A stretch of DNA of 64,000 bases from Lysobacterales bacterium (GCA_016721845.1 JADKHK010000003.1:1-64000); one strand, 5' to 3'; counted from the first letter of the stretch, positions 1 to 11,529 are shown. The notes: generated by a model from the letters alone, not told the origin. A program made the numbers and translations.

Positions 1-3000
1 GCCAGAAACAAGATGAACTTGTCGACTATGGGCTCTGGGTCACCACCGAAGAACCACTTCAGATTGAGCTTGGTTCGATCGCCCTCTGTATCCAATCCGA
101 CCAGGAATTGCGCAAGAAGCATTGAATGCACATGCCGGGCAACAATACGGTCGGAGCTCAGAGTGACAGTTGGCGCGGCGATCTTGGTGACGAACGGCCA
201 CGTAGAATTCCGGAAGACGCGCATTTCCCGTGGGTTTGCCTTGCACAGGGTGTAGGCGATCGCGCGCGATTCCCGGCGCCGGCCGGCACGGCCTGCTCGC
301 TGCAGATAGTTGGCAGGATGAGGAGGCACGTTGTTCATCACGACCGCTGTGACACCGCCGATGTCGACACCCATTTCCATGGTCGTTGAGCAGTTCAATG
401 CATTGATGCGGCCGGTCTTGAACATCGCCTCGTACATCTGGAGCCGATTGGCCTCTTGCTGCGCGGAATGTTCTGCCGTGCGGTAGTAATAGCCACCCTC
501 GGTCGTGCGATCGCAAAGATCGGTCCAGAGACCGTCGCGTCGGAGCGTCGCCACTGTCGGATCTGCGGAGACAAGTCTGCGCACCACGGTGGCGACGGAC
601 TCTGCTTCCCCGACGGGGCAAAGCGTACGGTATTGGGCAGGGATACCAGGCTGCAGCGGTAGGCTTCGACGTCGAACTTTGACGGCAGGTAGGCGTTACG
701 CCCCGCAGAGTCGTGTCGATCAATCGGCGGGTCACAGGACATAGCCATGCCCGAGTTGGCAGGGAAAACGTCAGGACATCGCGATCCAGTGCGTAGGTGC
801 CTTCGGATGACACCAGAATCCTGGCGTTGACCAACGCAGTCAGGCCGCCTGCAACCACCCGTCAATCAAGTCAGCTTGGTCGCGTTGCTTTCGATCAAGA
901 TCTGCCGCACCTCCAGAATCTTGATCAGGCGTGAAGCTTGCCCGAGTTTTACATGGGGCCATTTCTTGACCGTGCTGCTTTCAAGCATCGGCCGTCGGCG
1001 GCATCAGCTTTTTCGGCATAAACCGTGAGCCCATCCAATCGCGCATCGCCGGTAGCACGCTAACGAACGAGTTCTCGCGCACGTGGGAAATCAGCGCAAC
1101 TTTCAGGAAGTCTCGCCAATCGGCGACATCCAGTGGCCGCCGGTTACCAGCCGCATCAGCAGCAGTTCGCGATGTCCAACTGGCCGGCGCATGTTGAATA
1201 TCCTCCCAGTCCGCGATATCCGACGCGGAGAAGCCCGAGTGTTTCAGTGCTGTTCTGATTCTTCGGGCGCCGGTAGAACTCTCTGGCTAGCAAGAGTTCG
1301 GACATCACCATACTTCCCGCATTGTCCGTGAAGAGCAGAGGGTTTGCGTGGCGGTTGTAGTCGGTAATCGATGTCAAATCCGAGGTGCCGGCTGAGCCTT
1401 TGTGCGACAGTCCGCCACTCAACTTCCTTACGAGGCGATGCGTCCCCGCCGGATCGAACGGCAAGTGCTTGTTGCTCAAGCATCAGAGCCTGTTCATTCA
1501 TTCCAAGGTCGCGCAATGTCTGGAGCTGCCCGATCAAGCTCTTCGGGCGTCTTGTCAGCGCGTGTGAAATTGGCCTCCGAGCTCGCTTGTGCGTTTCGGA
1601 CCAGCTCGAAAACCAATCCGCGAAGACGCGATCGCTCTGCTTCCTGCTGCATCCTCACCGCCAGTCGTGCTGTCCCTTGGCGGCTGTCAGTAAACGTGAT
1701 CACGCGGCGACCACGGCCGGGCAGCTCTTCAGGCGATCGGCCATTCAACTCGGACTTCTCAGGATCTGGGCAGAACTCGAGCACCGTCGGCACGATGCCG
1801 GTCCAGATAGAACGGGGCGCCTAGGTGAACGCCGCGAAGGAAATCCATGCCGTTCCTGGATGTTGCGTCGCATTCCCAACAGGTCGCGTCGGCCTTCAAG
1901 CACATCGAGATCGAGAACGCACCGGGGTCGCTTGCGTGTCCGATGCGGTGGGTTTCGCGCGCAACCCGCTGTAACACATAGCCCTCGCCTGCTTGAGTCA
2001 GGGGCGCGAGACAGAGGGCGCTGCGGGAGCTGTCCAACTCAGCTGCGGCTTCGCCATTTGCCTCTTCGCTGTCGGTCGCGACGTCCTCGATGATTGCAAA
2101 TTCGTCGCCAGCATCGGGCGAGACTTGGCGAAGGACGCCACCTGCATCTTCCGCAAGCAAATGCGGCGCCTTACATCCATTGCAAAAGGCAAGCTCACAG
2201 ACCGGCGCGCCGCACTCGCACGATCCGCGCTGCGTCGCATAAACATTGCCGAACGCCCATGACCCCAAACTCGCTGGCTTTACCCGACAGTCGGGGTCAA
2301 CACAGGACCACAGCCCCTGTAACACGCGTTGGAACAAATGGCCACGGACTTTCAGAAAATGATCGCCACCTGCCTTGTCGGCCGTTCCCGTCATCAAATC
2401 GATCCATGACAAGACCTCGAACTTGCGCTCCGCATCGGTCACGCCAACAAGTGAGGCAGAAACATGCGCGACGATTTCATCCAGGAGTGCCGGGGTTCCC
2501 CTGTCGACGATAAAGTCGCGAATAGAGCGGCCGAGGTAATTCTTCGAGAGTGCTTGGTATCGCGCCGACGACGCCTCGTTTCCGGGATCGATGGCCAGCA
2601 AGTGCTCGATTGACTCCTCGCCACCCGGTCTGCCTGCTGCTAGCGATGGGACTGCTCTATTACCGCCGACGACCACTACCTGGTGTTCCGGAACACCAGC
2701 TAATCCAGCGAGATACTTCGTCAACTTCTCTCTTGCATCGCCGTCAGCGATCGTCGCCGATGTCGCGACGAACCGAATCTCTTCTGGACGCTTGCCAAAA
2801 GCCTGCACGACCCGACGCAGCAACAGTGAAAGCTCCGCGGCCTGCGATCCGACATAGGTATGCGCTTCGTCAAGCACGATCCAGCGAAGAGACTTGGCCT
2901 CACGCGATGCCTCGATGATTGGGCTATCGATCTGCCGGATCATCATGTATTCGAGCATCGTCGCGTTGGTCATCAGGATCGGCGCTGGCTCCCGGCGGAG

Positions 3001-3642
3001 CAGTTCTCGCGACAAGATCTCGTTCGGCCGATTGCTCTGGTCCTTCCTTACACTTTCGGCCCGGTCTTTCGTATTTCCGTTGTACAGGCAGAAACGAATG
3101 TCCCCATCAAAGGGTCGCGTCCAGGCGTCCAGGCGTTCTCGCTGAGAGTTGATCAGCGCGTTAAGGGGATACAGAAACAACGCCCGGACGCCTACCAGTT
3201 TGCCCGTCTGCTCTCGGTCACTTACAAGATCCTCGAGAATCGGAATCATGAAGCACTCAGTCTTACCTGAGCCGGTCCCGCTGGTGATCACAACCGACCG
3301 CGGCTCCTTTTCCAGCAGGGCACGCCAGGCCACCAACTGATGGCTGTACGGCTTCGTTTCTCTGTTGAATTGGTAAAGCCCTGAAGCCGAGAGCCCGTCA
3401 AGCAGACGCGTCGATAGCAGCCCACCTTCGAGATCGCTGAGCGGCTTGTCCTCCTGTTGCCAACCAAAGGTGTGCTCGAAAACCGGCGAGCCAAGCAGGC
3501 TGTCGCCCGTGCCGCCTGGTTCGTTCGCAAGCAGTTGACGAACATGATCTCGCAACTCGGAGTGGCGGATGCCGAGCAGACCCATTGTTGATTCTCGGGA
3601 TCGCTGCAACGACTGCGAGATCAAACTGTGAAAGTAGGACAT
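1..3642 (-). pseudogene. druE: DruE-like DEAD/DEAH helicase (Druantia III type), frameshifted, cut by window edge
   Basis: This is a superfamily 2 helicase reading leftwards off the window. The first 620 or so residues are in one frame (3642 to about 1760). They show Walker A 'TSGTGSGKTE' (residues 120-129), a DEAH box 'VLDEAHTY' and motif III 'ATSATI'. Further left the reading continues through several frames (about 1790-1500, 1540-1160, 860 and below). Motif V 'CSTTMEMGVDIGG' (about 400-350) and motif VI 'QRAGRAGR' (about 310-281) survive, so the helicase core is complete but out of frame at several points. The start has AGGGG a few bases upstream and lies 12 bases after the druH-like stop. 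DruE helicases of Druantia usually carry a C-terminal DUF1998, which would fall outside the window. I infer the Druantia identity from the neighbour. A generic DUF1998-type defence helicase is the alternative. Confidence 0.6.
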
Positions 3643-3654
3643 GACACCCCTGGA

Positions 3655-6573
3655 TCAGTTGCTTCTGGCGAGATGACAGGTCATCAGCGCGTGAACAGGC
3701 GCGAACCACCTGATTCGGTCAAAATTCGCGACATAGCGTACGGCGTGTTTGAGAAATGCTGGCGAAACACCTGGCAGTTCAAGCGAAGTGCGGCCGGCAG
3801 TCACATATGCGAGGAACATCGGCACGTACGTCACCGCACTCACGTGGTTCTGTACCGCAAGCTCCTTTACTGAAGCGGGCAGTTCAGTTGAATCCACCCA
3901 TCGCCGCAGTTCGGCGCCACATTGTGTGGGCCAGCGGTCGTCCAGATGGTGGTCACGTCGAAGATCGTCATGCCAGTGCTTTAGGACAAGCAGCGGCGAA
4001 GCATTGGGTAAAGTGCCCCCTGGAGGTAGTCGCCAAGGTGCAGAAGCCCCGGCCAGAGCGCCTTGATTTTTCGATCAGCGTTTTCTGTGAGCTGCTTGAC
4101 CAGTAACGGCGGCAGGTCAATTTCGGTTAGCCACCGGGTATAGGCCGTTACTGCATCTCGCCAGTGACCAATAGGGGATGGCCTCCCAGACCACAGCCAA
4201 CTCGGTTTGAATGCGCAAACAAAGATCCAGGGCAGATCTGCTCGAAGCACCGCGAGCGCGAGGCAGCGCGCATCGCCGGCGACTGCCTTCCAGAACTCGA
4301 AAACCGAAAGCGGTAGATGCGAATAACCGTCCTTTAGCTTTCGCAGATAGTCCCACCCGGGGTGATTGACATCGGACCCCATTTCGGAAATTTGCTCGGC
4401 GATCAACGTAGGACGATTGACCGGATGAAATTGTCGGATCGCTTCGCCAAGTGGCCCGACTTCGTCGATGGTCCGACGTTCTGGATTTCCACGAATGAAC
4501 AACGGACGAAACCGATTCGCGATTCACGGGAGCGAAGACAATCCAAGGCCCATCGTTCTCAAGTTGCTTAGGAACACTATAAACACCCGTATCGAGTGAA
4601 AAGTCTTCCCGGAACTCTAGGGGAGACGCGTCGGGAGTAGGTATGCACATTGCCGCAACAGCAACGTCGCTTTCCCGCGTCACGTGATCGGTTTCAGAAA
4701 CTATGATGTGCCCAACTTGCTGCGCAGGCATCGCCCGATACTTGTATCGAGCGACTTGAAATGCGACGTGCGGGATGCCCGATTCGATAGACAATCTCAC
4801 CTGACCGTCCTGGTTCGGCGACGCGGCAAACAGTGACGCGATATCCTCGGCATAGCTGTTGAGGCGGAGCCGAACTGGCTCGTCGGCGACACGAATATTG
4901 GAATACTGCGTGGGCGTAGCACCCTTTTCGCCAATCAAAGTGAGGACGACACGAAACGTTGTCGCGCTGTCGGTACCCCCAAATAGCAGCGCTCCATTCC
5001 AGGTAGATGGCCAGCGGTGTCACACAAGCGATACTGCACAGCACCGCAGACTAACCCCCCGCTAAGCGCACGACGTTGTCCGTTGACGACATGTTGAACA
5101 TCTTGCGCGGCACGGCTACCAGAGTCATCACGCAAGATGCGCGGCCATCCAAGATACGTCTGTTCAGGCCGCGTCGCCGTCAAAGAGACGGTTCCGGAAA
5201 GTCTGTATTGGCAGGAATCGACTTCAGAAAATCCAATCCTGACGCGCTCTTCATTTGCGGTGAAGGTCACATTTGAGCTGACCTCAATCCATGAAGCACT
5301 CTCGTCAGTCGCAACAACCTCGCCATGTCCGGATTCGATGGCCCAATCTGCTGGCAACCGAACTCGCACGCGTTCCGAGCGGGTATTGCAAGAGTCCGAC
5401 GCGAGGTACGACCAGACGCCCTCACCGCCGAGCTCAAAAGTGACGGGAGACTCTGAGCCGACAATTGCCGAACCAGTGAGGGAAATGGCAAGGACTGTCG
5501 CACCTGCGTCAAGCACTCTGAGGCTGAGCGAGAGACTCACATCGCTTCGGCGCACCTCGATTCGCGCCTTAGGACTCTTGAAGCGAACCTGGCCATCGAC
5601 GCACTCGGCATACACAACGCCAACCTGTTGAACAAGGCGTTCGCTTTCAAAACAGGTGAGTTCGAGCCGAGTACTCGATAGGCCAAGTGCAGGGATGGGA
5701 AAGGAAATTTGCCGTTGAATTTCGATGATTGAAACGACTTCACGAAGACTGGTTGCATCTCCCGTCAAGCGATGTGCGCAGGTGCTTGGCCGATCAAGCA
5801 GTCTTCGTTCCTGGTCGCGCCTTCCGCGGTCGGCTTCACGCAGCCATTCACTGATGACTTGACCCGCATTGGCGTCGTCAAGTGGGATTGGAAAATCGCT
5901 GCGCCATGTCTGCATCTCCTTATCAAGCGTTTCGAGCGGATCCGCGCCCTCGCGGAGCCGACAGTGTTCGACGATCGCAATTAACTTTGCCCGACGATGC
6001 CCGCAAGAAGTAAGCACACTTCCTCGGACCGAAACGAACGAGGAAATATTCTTGAAACTCTGTCATCCGACCGGCAACCGACCGGTTGCTTTCATTGTCT
6101 TCATAGAAGTGGAGAATGCCACTTCTTACCGCGCGGCCGAATCCATGAACCGGCGATCTCAATAGGGCCCAAGGTAGGCCGCCCTCTGCGAACAAGGAAC
6201 CCAGATAGTCATTTCCTCGTTCGTATCGACGAACCGGCCGCTTCCAATACTTCAGTCCGGCGAGGGTGATCTCGCCCTTGTCGGTCGGCAAAATCTCGAG
6301 CCCGAGTGGCCGATCGAATTGTTCCCAAGTCCAGCCTTGCTCCGGATCGTGATTGCGTCGATAGGACTCCGCAATGTAGATCGCGTAGCAACCAGCCCAG
6401 TGTTTAAAGGATCCAGGATTTCGCCAGTTTCTTCCTTCAGTCCGCAAGACTACTTTGAGTTCCGCGAATTCTTCTTCCGAAACACGATACGCATACAGCG
6501 CTCCTCCCGAAGGTTCTCTGATTCTCCGATCAAAGAAGAACTGCGCAAGCCAAAGTGTTGCTTGGGACACCAT
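3655..6573 (-). pseudogene. druH: DruH-like protein (STY4851/ECs_5259 family), multiply frameshifted
   Basis: This is a reading of about 970 codons broken into at least four frames (6573-5923, 6017-4935, 4938-4117, 4502-3981, 3897-3655). The chosen start ATG at 6573 (protein begins MVSQATLWLAQFFF) follows GGGAGGG, which is better than the longer upstream start. The N-terminal part (LYAYRVSEEEFAELK, then a GGLPWALL segment near residue 135) resembles, from memory, the STY4851/ECs_5259 family, the DruH component of Druantia type III anti-phage systems. The length fits about 1,000 residues for that family. No catalytic motif is visible, and the biochemical role of DruH is not established. The stop is 12 bases before the druE-like helicase, so the two form one operon. 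Base composition is visibly less GC-rich than the core genes. The family assignment is by recollection of sequence pattern only. Confidence 0.55.
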
Positions 6574-6906
6574 GACACCCTCCCTCAAGCACGAACTTCT
6601 CTGTGCTCTATTCGACCCAATGAGATCCGTGAACAGAAAGCTTGGACTCTCCGAAGGCAATTTGATGTGAGCTATGCGGCCACGTTTGCTTCCGGACTGA
6701 CTTGCGGTCGATAGTAGTTCGCTTCCGCTTTGTCAGGCGAGACGTTCAAGACCGACTCCGGCAGCCGGTGGCCGCCCTCCCTGGCGACATCGTGCCGTTG
6801 GTGCTGATCCTTATGCTCGACGCGCACACGCTCGACTATGGCGCGATCGAGAATCCGGTTCTGCCTCACGCCTGATTGGTCTGCGTTTGCGCAATCGCTC
6901 TGTCCA
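6574..6906. other. Stretch without a convincing gene
   Basis: About 330 bases lie between the druH-like start and the 3' end of the VIT/vWA gene. A 65-codon minus-strand open frame at 6672-6869 has no recognisable domain and no clear ribosome binding site. The stretch must contain the promoter of the leftward druH-druE operon, but no confident -35/-10 pair stands out. Confidence 0.5.
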
Positions 6907-9132
6907 TCACGACGACATGATGGTGGCCGCAGTCTTTTGCGCTGTCGTCAGATCGATCGGAGTTGCAAGCAAGCGCGGCTCCATCTGGATCATGCGCTTG
7001 AGGCCAGCCAATTCCGACGCCGGGCGGTTACTGGCGATGGCCAGTGCCTCGACCAACGCAAGCCATTCGCTGGGTCCCGATGCGTGCCCGCTGATCGCGT
7101 GAAGGATCGTCTGATGCGCGCCGCGTACACGCTTCCAGCGCAGGATCGCCGCAGAAACTGCATCGTAGACATCGCCGCCTGCCTTCACGATCGCATCCAA
7201 TTCAGCGAACAACCATTGCAGGAACGCTGCGAACTCCTGCGCGCTCCACTTCACTGCGGATGGTTTCGATTTTCTGCGCAGGAAACTCGAGACATCGAGG
7301 TAGTCCTCCAAAGCAAGCGGCTTCAATGCACGAGACGCGCGCGCTTGTGGCGCGCGCCGCAATCGGGCGCAGGCGCTGAACGATCCGAGTTCGCAGGCGT
7401 CCGCAACCATTCCGCCCCAGCCCGCCGCCATCATCTGCGGTACCCGAACGACCTCCGGTGTATCGCCGGCCTTGTCGCTTTCGGCACGCACCGCACCAGG
7501 GATCGCCGAGGTGACATCGGTGAGCAGTTGGTAGTCGAGCGCGATCTGGACACGTTCGCCGCCGCGGCTCTCAGCAAACCGATGCGACGCGGCCATGCGC
7601 GACAGGGTCGACACCGAGGCTTCGGCGTTGCCATGACGGATCGGCAGCGAAACGCGTCCCGGTTGGCCAGCCTGCCACTGCACGTCGACTGCGCCTTCGA
7701 CCTTCTGGTCGAATCGGGCGAAGATGCGGATCGTGTCGCCGGAGTAGAACTGCTGCGGCACATGCGTCCACGTCGGCGTGCCCGGCCACTGGATGCCGAT
7801 GATCTTGCCGGCGCCCTTGCGCACGCGCTGGAAGTGGCGCACGACACGCGTGGCCATGTCCTCGTTCGGATGCACGATTTCGGCCGCGCCACCGGTCGCC
7901 TTGGCGAAGGCCTGGAAGACGTCGACGCCACCTGCGAGTCCGACGCCGACCACGAAGATGCGGATGCCGGACGCGCGGCAGCGTGCCGTCAGCGCGTCGA
8001 TCTGCGTGGAATGAATGGCGCCGTCGGTGATCAGGAAGATGATGCGCGTGCGCTCATCCTTGCGATTCGTCCGCTCAAGAATCGTCGCGGCGGCCTGCAG
8101 GGCCGGGACGGTTTCGGTGCCACCCAGATTTGCGTCGGTAGCGGTGATGTATTGCTCGAGCAGGCTGCGTGTATCGCGCGTCAGTTCGCGCATCGCGCCG
8201 AATGCGGCGGCGTGGCTGGATCCAAAACGAATCAGTTCGACGCGGTCGGTCTCTTGCAGTCCGGCGACAATCTGCTTCATGGCGCTGCGCGCTTGCGCAA
8301 TCGACGTGCCGCCCATCGATCCGCTGCAGTCGACGACCAGTGCGACGTCCAGCTGTTCGTCCGTGCCCTCGAAATCCGCCGCGATCGCGACCGACACGAT
8401 GTCGCCGTCGTGATCCCGGTCGGCGACGGCGCTGCAACGATCGACGTCGTCGAAACGCGCATCGAGCAGGAAGTCGCGATCCATCCACGCGGACTTCAGT
8501 GTGAGCACCGTCGCGTCGCCATTCTGGCCCATCACCAACAGATGCGAGGGCGATGCGAGTTGCGACTTCGCGAGCAGACCGCGCACGCGCACCTCGGCCG
8601 CGAACTGGTATTGCGCGAGCAGGTCGGTGACTGGTTGGTCGCGCGGCGACATGTCGGGCGTGCCATAACGGGGTGCGATGGCCGTCGGCATGCGAAAGCG
8701 GACGTCGTTGCCGTTGAACGCCAGCCACTCGGCGAACTTCAGGCGCACCGAGATGGTCTCGCCGGGACGCAGGTTGCCGATGTTCGCGGTGAGCATGCCG
8801 TCGTGGGTGCGTTCGACCAGGATCGCGCTGTCACCTGCGGCGATGGCTTCTTCGTATTCGCGGTTCGCCTGCTGTTTCTCGACGACGCGACCTTCAAGTT
8901 CGCGTTCACCCAGCGTCGCTGACAAGCCGAGGAACACGGCGTCGACCGGAATCGGGAACGTAAACACAGCTTCGATATCGGTAGAAGACGCATTGCGAAA
9001 GCGCTGCGTCAGTGTGTATGCGGCGAGCAGATCGTCGATCGCGACGTCGATGCGGGCGCCTTCCAGCGGGGACAAGCCGGGACCCACGAGAATCTGGGTG
9101 TGCGCGGCGACGGACGGAGATGCAACAGCCAT
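6907..9132 (-). CDS. VIT domain and von Willebrand A domain protein
   Basis: This is an intact protein of 741 residues. The N-terminal part (about residues 15-140) has the vault/inter-alpha-trypsin (VIT) pattern. A von Willebrand A domain begins near residue 280 with the MIDAS motif 'VVDCSGSMGG' (DxSxS), followed by conserved Thr and 'FLITDGAIHS' segments that complete the metal-binding site. There is no signal peptide, so it is probably cytosolic. VIT-vWA proteins are thought to bind protein partners in a metal-dependent way; the bacterial role is unknown. I chose ATG 9132 because AAGGAG lies 10 bases upstream, inside the last codons of the merR gene, four bases away. This implies translational coupling. 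Unlike its neighbours it has no frameshift. Confidence 0.85.
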   Translation of the reverse strand: MAVASPSVAAHTQILVGPGLSPLEGARIDVAIDDLLAAYTLTQRFRNASSTDIEAVFTFPIPVDAVFLGLSATLGERELEGRVVEKQQANREYEEAIAAGDSAILVERTHDGMLTANIGNLRPGETISVRLKFAEWLAFNGNDVRFRMPTAIAPRYGTPDMSPRDQPVTDLLAQYQFAAEVRVRGLLAKSQLASPSHLLVMGQNGDATVLTLKSAWMDRDFLLDARFDDVDRCSAVADRDHDGDIVSVAIAADFEGTDEQLDVALVVDCSGSMGGTSIAQARSAMKQIVAGLQETDRVELIRFGSSHAAAFGAMRELTRDTRSLLEQYITATDANLGGTETVPALQAAATILERTNRKDERTRIIFLITDGAIHSTQIDALTARCRASGIRIFVVGVGLAGGVDVFQAFAKATGGAAEIVHPNEDMATRVVRHFQRVRKGAGKIIGIQWPGTPTWTHVPQQFYSGDTIRIFARFDQKVEGAVDVQWQAGQPGRVSLPIRHGNAEASVSTLSRMAASHRFAESRGGERVQIALDYQLLTDVTSAIPGAVRAESDKAGDTPEVVRVPQMMAAGWGGMVADACELGSFSACARLRRAPQARASRALKPLALEDYLDVSSFLRRKSKPSAVKWSAQEFAAFLQWLFAELDAIVKAGGDVYDAVSAAILRWKRVRGAHQTILHAISGHASGPSEWLALVEALAIASNRPASELAGLKRMIQMEPRLLATPIDLTTAQKTAATIMSS

Positions 9133-9136
9133 GGGC

Positions 9137-9553
9137 CTACTCCTTGCGTTTCGGGGACGGACCAACGGCTTTGTCGGTCGCGTCGAGGATGCTGCGGATC
9201 AACTGCCGCAGTTCAGCTTGGTCGAGTTCGATCTCATCGGGCGAGATGACCAGTTCGATGCCGGCGCGCAGGTGCACATGCGTGCGCACGGCGATTGTCC
9301 CGGGCTCGGGCGCGAGCTTCGGCGGTGCGGCGTCGGAGGAGAGAAGTCGCGCGATGCGTTCCAGCGACAGCCCGTCTTCGGACCAGCGGCGAATGCGCAG
9401 CAACTGCTCGACATGCTTCGTCGAGTAGTACGCGCCGCGTTTCTCCCCGAACGGTCGATCCACCAGCTCACGCTGGATGTAATAGCGGATCGTCCGCGCC
9501 GGCACGCCGGTCGCGGCCTCGAGTTCGAACAGGGTGTATTGGGTGTCGTCCAT
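9137..9553 (-). CDS. MerR-family transcriptional regulator
   Basis: This is a 138-residue protein. The N-terminal winged helix-turn-helix has the MerR pattern (YTLFELEAATGVPARTIRYY, then 'RGAYYS' and 'LLRIRRWSEDGLSLERI'). The C-terminal 70 residues contain no cysteine cluster, so it is not a metal sensor of the classic type. It ends four bases before the VIT/vWA gene and supplies that gene's ribosome binding site within its last codons. The two therefore form a coupled operon, and the regulator probably controls the VIT/vWA protein. The ligand is unknown. Confidence 0.85.
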   Translation of the reverse strand: MDDTQYTLFELEAATGVPARTIRYYIQRELVDRPFGEKRGAYYSTKHVEQLLRIRRWSEDGLSLERIARLLSSDAAPPKLAPEPGTIAVRTHVHLRAGIELVISPDEIELDQAELRQLIRSILDATDKAVGPSPKRKE

Positions 9554-9744
9554 GGGCTGGCTTTATACGCCAGCATTAACGACAGTGCAAGTGTCTATTA
9601 AAATCGCTTCTGCTCGAAGTGATGTCGCCAGCCGGACAAAGGCATTTTCGTATGCGTAGTCGTGTGTGGATGCACGACGCTGTAGCCAAAGTCCCTTGAG
9701 GGCGCAATGAATCGATCCACTCTCCGATCAATACCCAAAATAAA

Positions 9745-9758
9745 CTTGCTTTTGCAAG
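9745..9758. promoter_or_regulatory. Palindrome upstream of hipB, possible operator
   Basis: CTTGC-TTTT-GCAAG is a perfect 5-bp inverted repeat with a 4-bp loop, 23 bases before the hipB-like start, in an AT-rich stretch where the promoter should lie. HipB-type antitoxins repress their own operon by binding inverted repeats in the promoter, so this is a reasonable operator candidate. No binding data exist here. Confidence 0.4.
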
Positions 9759-9781
9759 CGGGAGATGTAATTTAATTTGGT

Positions 9782-10102
9782 ATGGCAAAGCGAACCCCTC
9801 CCACCCATCCCCGCATGCAGCGCCAGATCGAAGCGCTGGGGCAGCGCCTGCGCGCCGCCCGGATGCGCCGCTCAATGACGCAACAAGTGTTGGCGGAACG
9901 CGTCGGGGTCAGCGTCCCGACGATGGCCAAATTGGAGAGCGGCGATCCGTCGACCAGTCTGGCGACCGTGCTGCGCGCGCTGACCGTGCTGGGTCTGGCT
10001 GGTGACATTGATTTGGTCGCTGCGCAGGATGTTTTGGGTCGCGAATTACAGGACAACGCACTTCGGCGCACCAACGCCCGACCGCGGACGCCGAAGTCGT
10101 GA
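9782..10102 (+). CDS. hipB: HipB-type XRE antitoxin
   Basis: This is a 106-residue DNA-binding protein with a central Cro/CI helix-turn-helix ('MTQQVLAERVGVSVPTMAKL', about residues 34-53), preceded by a basic region. HipB-type antitoxins bind DNA and neutralise the HipA kinase. The gene overlaps the following hipA-like frame by four bases (GTGA), the usual arrangement for this toxin-antitoxin pair. The start follows an AT-rich leader with no strong Shine-Dalgarno sequence. The frame is intact. Confidence 0.8.
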   Translation: MAKRTPPTHPRMQRQIEALGQRLRAARMRRSMTQQVLAERVGVSVPTMAKLESGDPSTSLATVLRALTVLGLAGDIDLVAAQDVLGRELQDNALRRTNARPRTPKS

Positions 10103-11351
10103 ATCGTCTGGACGTTTGGATCGATGACGCATCCCTCGGTGGCTCGGCCCTGATCGGCCGCCTGACGAAGACGGCGAACAGGACCGGCGACACGATCAGC
10201 TTCGAATACGACGCCGGTTGGCTGGCGGGTGCCGGCCCGGTGGCGGCGTTCCCGCTGGATCACGCGCTCCACTTGGGCGCCGGGCCGCATTATGCGAAAG
10301 CAGGTGCCAGCGCGCTGTCGGGCATCTTCCAGGATGGTGCGCCGGATCGTTGGGGCCAACGCCTGATGGATCGTCGTGAGGCGATCGAGGCGCGCGAAGC
10401 CGGGCGCAAGGTGCGCAACCTGCGCGCACGGGTTATCTGGTCGGCGTCCATGACGCGTCCCGCATGGGCGCGCTGCGTCTCGTGGATGCGCAGTCCAATC
10501 ATTACGTGGACGATCGCCCGCTCAGCGTCCCGCCGACCACCGAGCTGCGCCAGCTTGAAGCGATCGCCGCTCACATCGAGCGCGGCGACGCCGATCTGTC
10601 CGGCTGAGATGGTCCGCTGGATCAAGCAGATCGTGGCGCCCGGCGCGTCACTCGGCGGCGCACGACCGAAAGCCAGCTTCCGTGATCCATCGGGACAGCT
10701 GTGGCTCGCCAAGTTTCCTTCCCTGGATGACCGAATCGACGTGGGCCTGTGGGAGTACCTCACCTACCAACTCTCACGCGACGCCGGCATCGACATGCCC
10801 GAGGCAAAGCTGATGCAACTCTCGGATCGTGGCCACACATACGCGGTGCAGCGTTTCGATCGCACCCCGACGTCGCGCCGCATGTTCTCGTCGGCTGACG
10901 CGACTGGACGTCGCCGAGAGCGAGGCTGCAGTTACCTGGACCTCGTGCGGGCCATCGAGACCAGCGGCACCTCGACGCAAATTGCGCGCGAACTTGAACA
11001 GCTGTTCCGGCGCGTCCTCTTCAACATCCTGATCGGCAACCGCGACGATCATCTGCGCAATCACGGCTTCCTGCGTGTGGGCGACGGCTGGCAGCTGTCG
11101 CCGGCGTTCGACGTCAACCCGAACCGGACAAGGATCATCACGTGCTCGCCATCGACGATCGGGACACATCGCCCGATTCGCGCCTGCTGCTGACCACCGC
11201 CGACTACTACCGCATCCCCAAGAAGTCCGTGGACATGGTGGCGGGGCAGGTGTGCACAGCGGTGCGTGGCTGGGAGAAACGCGCACGCGCGCTGGGCGCA
11301 CCTTTGGGCGAAATTGCATTGATGCAGACGGTTATCGATCCGGACCGGTAA
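10099..11351 (+). pseudogene. hipA: HipA-type serine/threonine kinase toxin, frameshifted
   Basis: This is the HipA family (phosphatidylinositol-kinase-like fold), known to phosphorylate an aminoacyl-tRNA synthetase and cause growth arrest. The frame is broken three times. Near 10430 it leaves the main frame (the other frame reads GYLVGVHDASRMGALRL). Near 10607 it returns at 'EMVRWIKQIVAPGASLGGAR'. Near 11127 it shifts again, and the C-terminus continues as 'HHVLAIDDRDTSPDSRLLL'. The conserved catalytic segment 'IGNRDDHLRNHGF' and the metal-binding 'LSPAFDVNPN' are present. Each shift keeps family-like sequence in the alternate frame. If the shifts are real, the toxin is dead beside an intact antitoxin. 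Confidence 0.8.
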
Positions 11352-11529
11352 GTCTCGCCGGTCCAAGTTGACACGTGGCTGCGCCACGGTCGGAAATCGG
11401 CCGCAGCAAACCATCGAAGTGGCGATGCGCCCAGGGGACACACGATAGGCCCAAGATGGGCAAGCGGCTGGCTAGGCAACACCTTTGAATTGGGCGGCGC
11501 CGTGCATGTTCGCCAAGTCCGCGCGGCAT

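Noticed and set aside
6672..6869. Minus-strand frame of 65 codons left of the VIT/vWA gene
   Set aside because: No ribosome binding site, no recognisable domain and no conserved neighbour arrangement.
6838..8922. Plus-strand open frame of 694 codons
   Set aside because: Antisense to the VIT/vWA gene with its intact MIDAS motif; composition is shadow-like.
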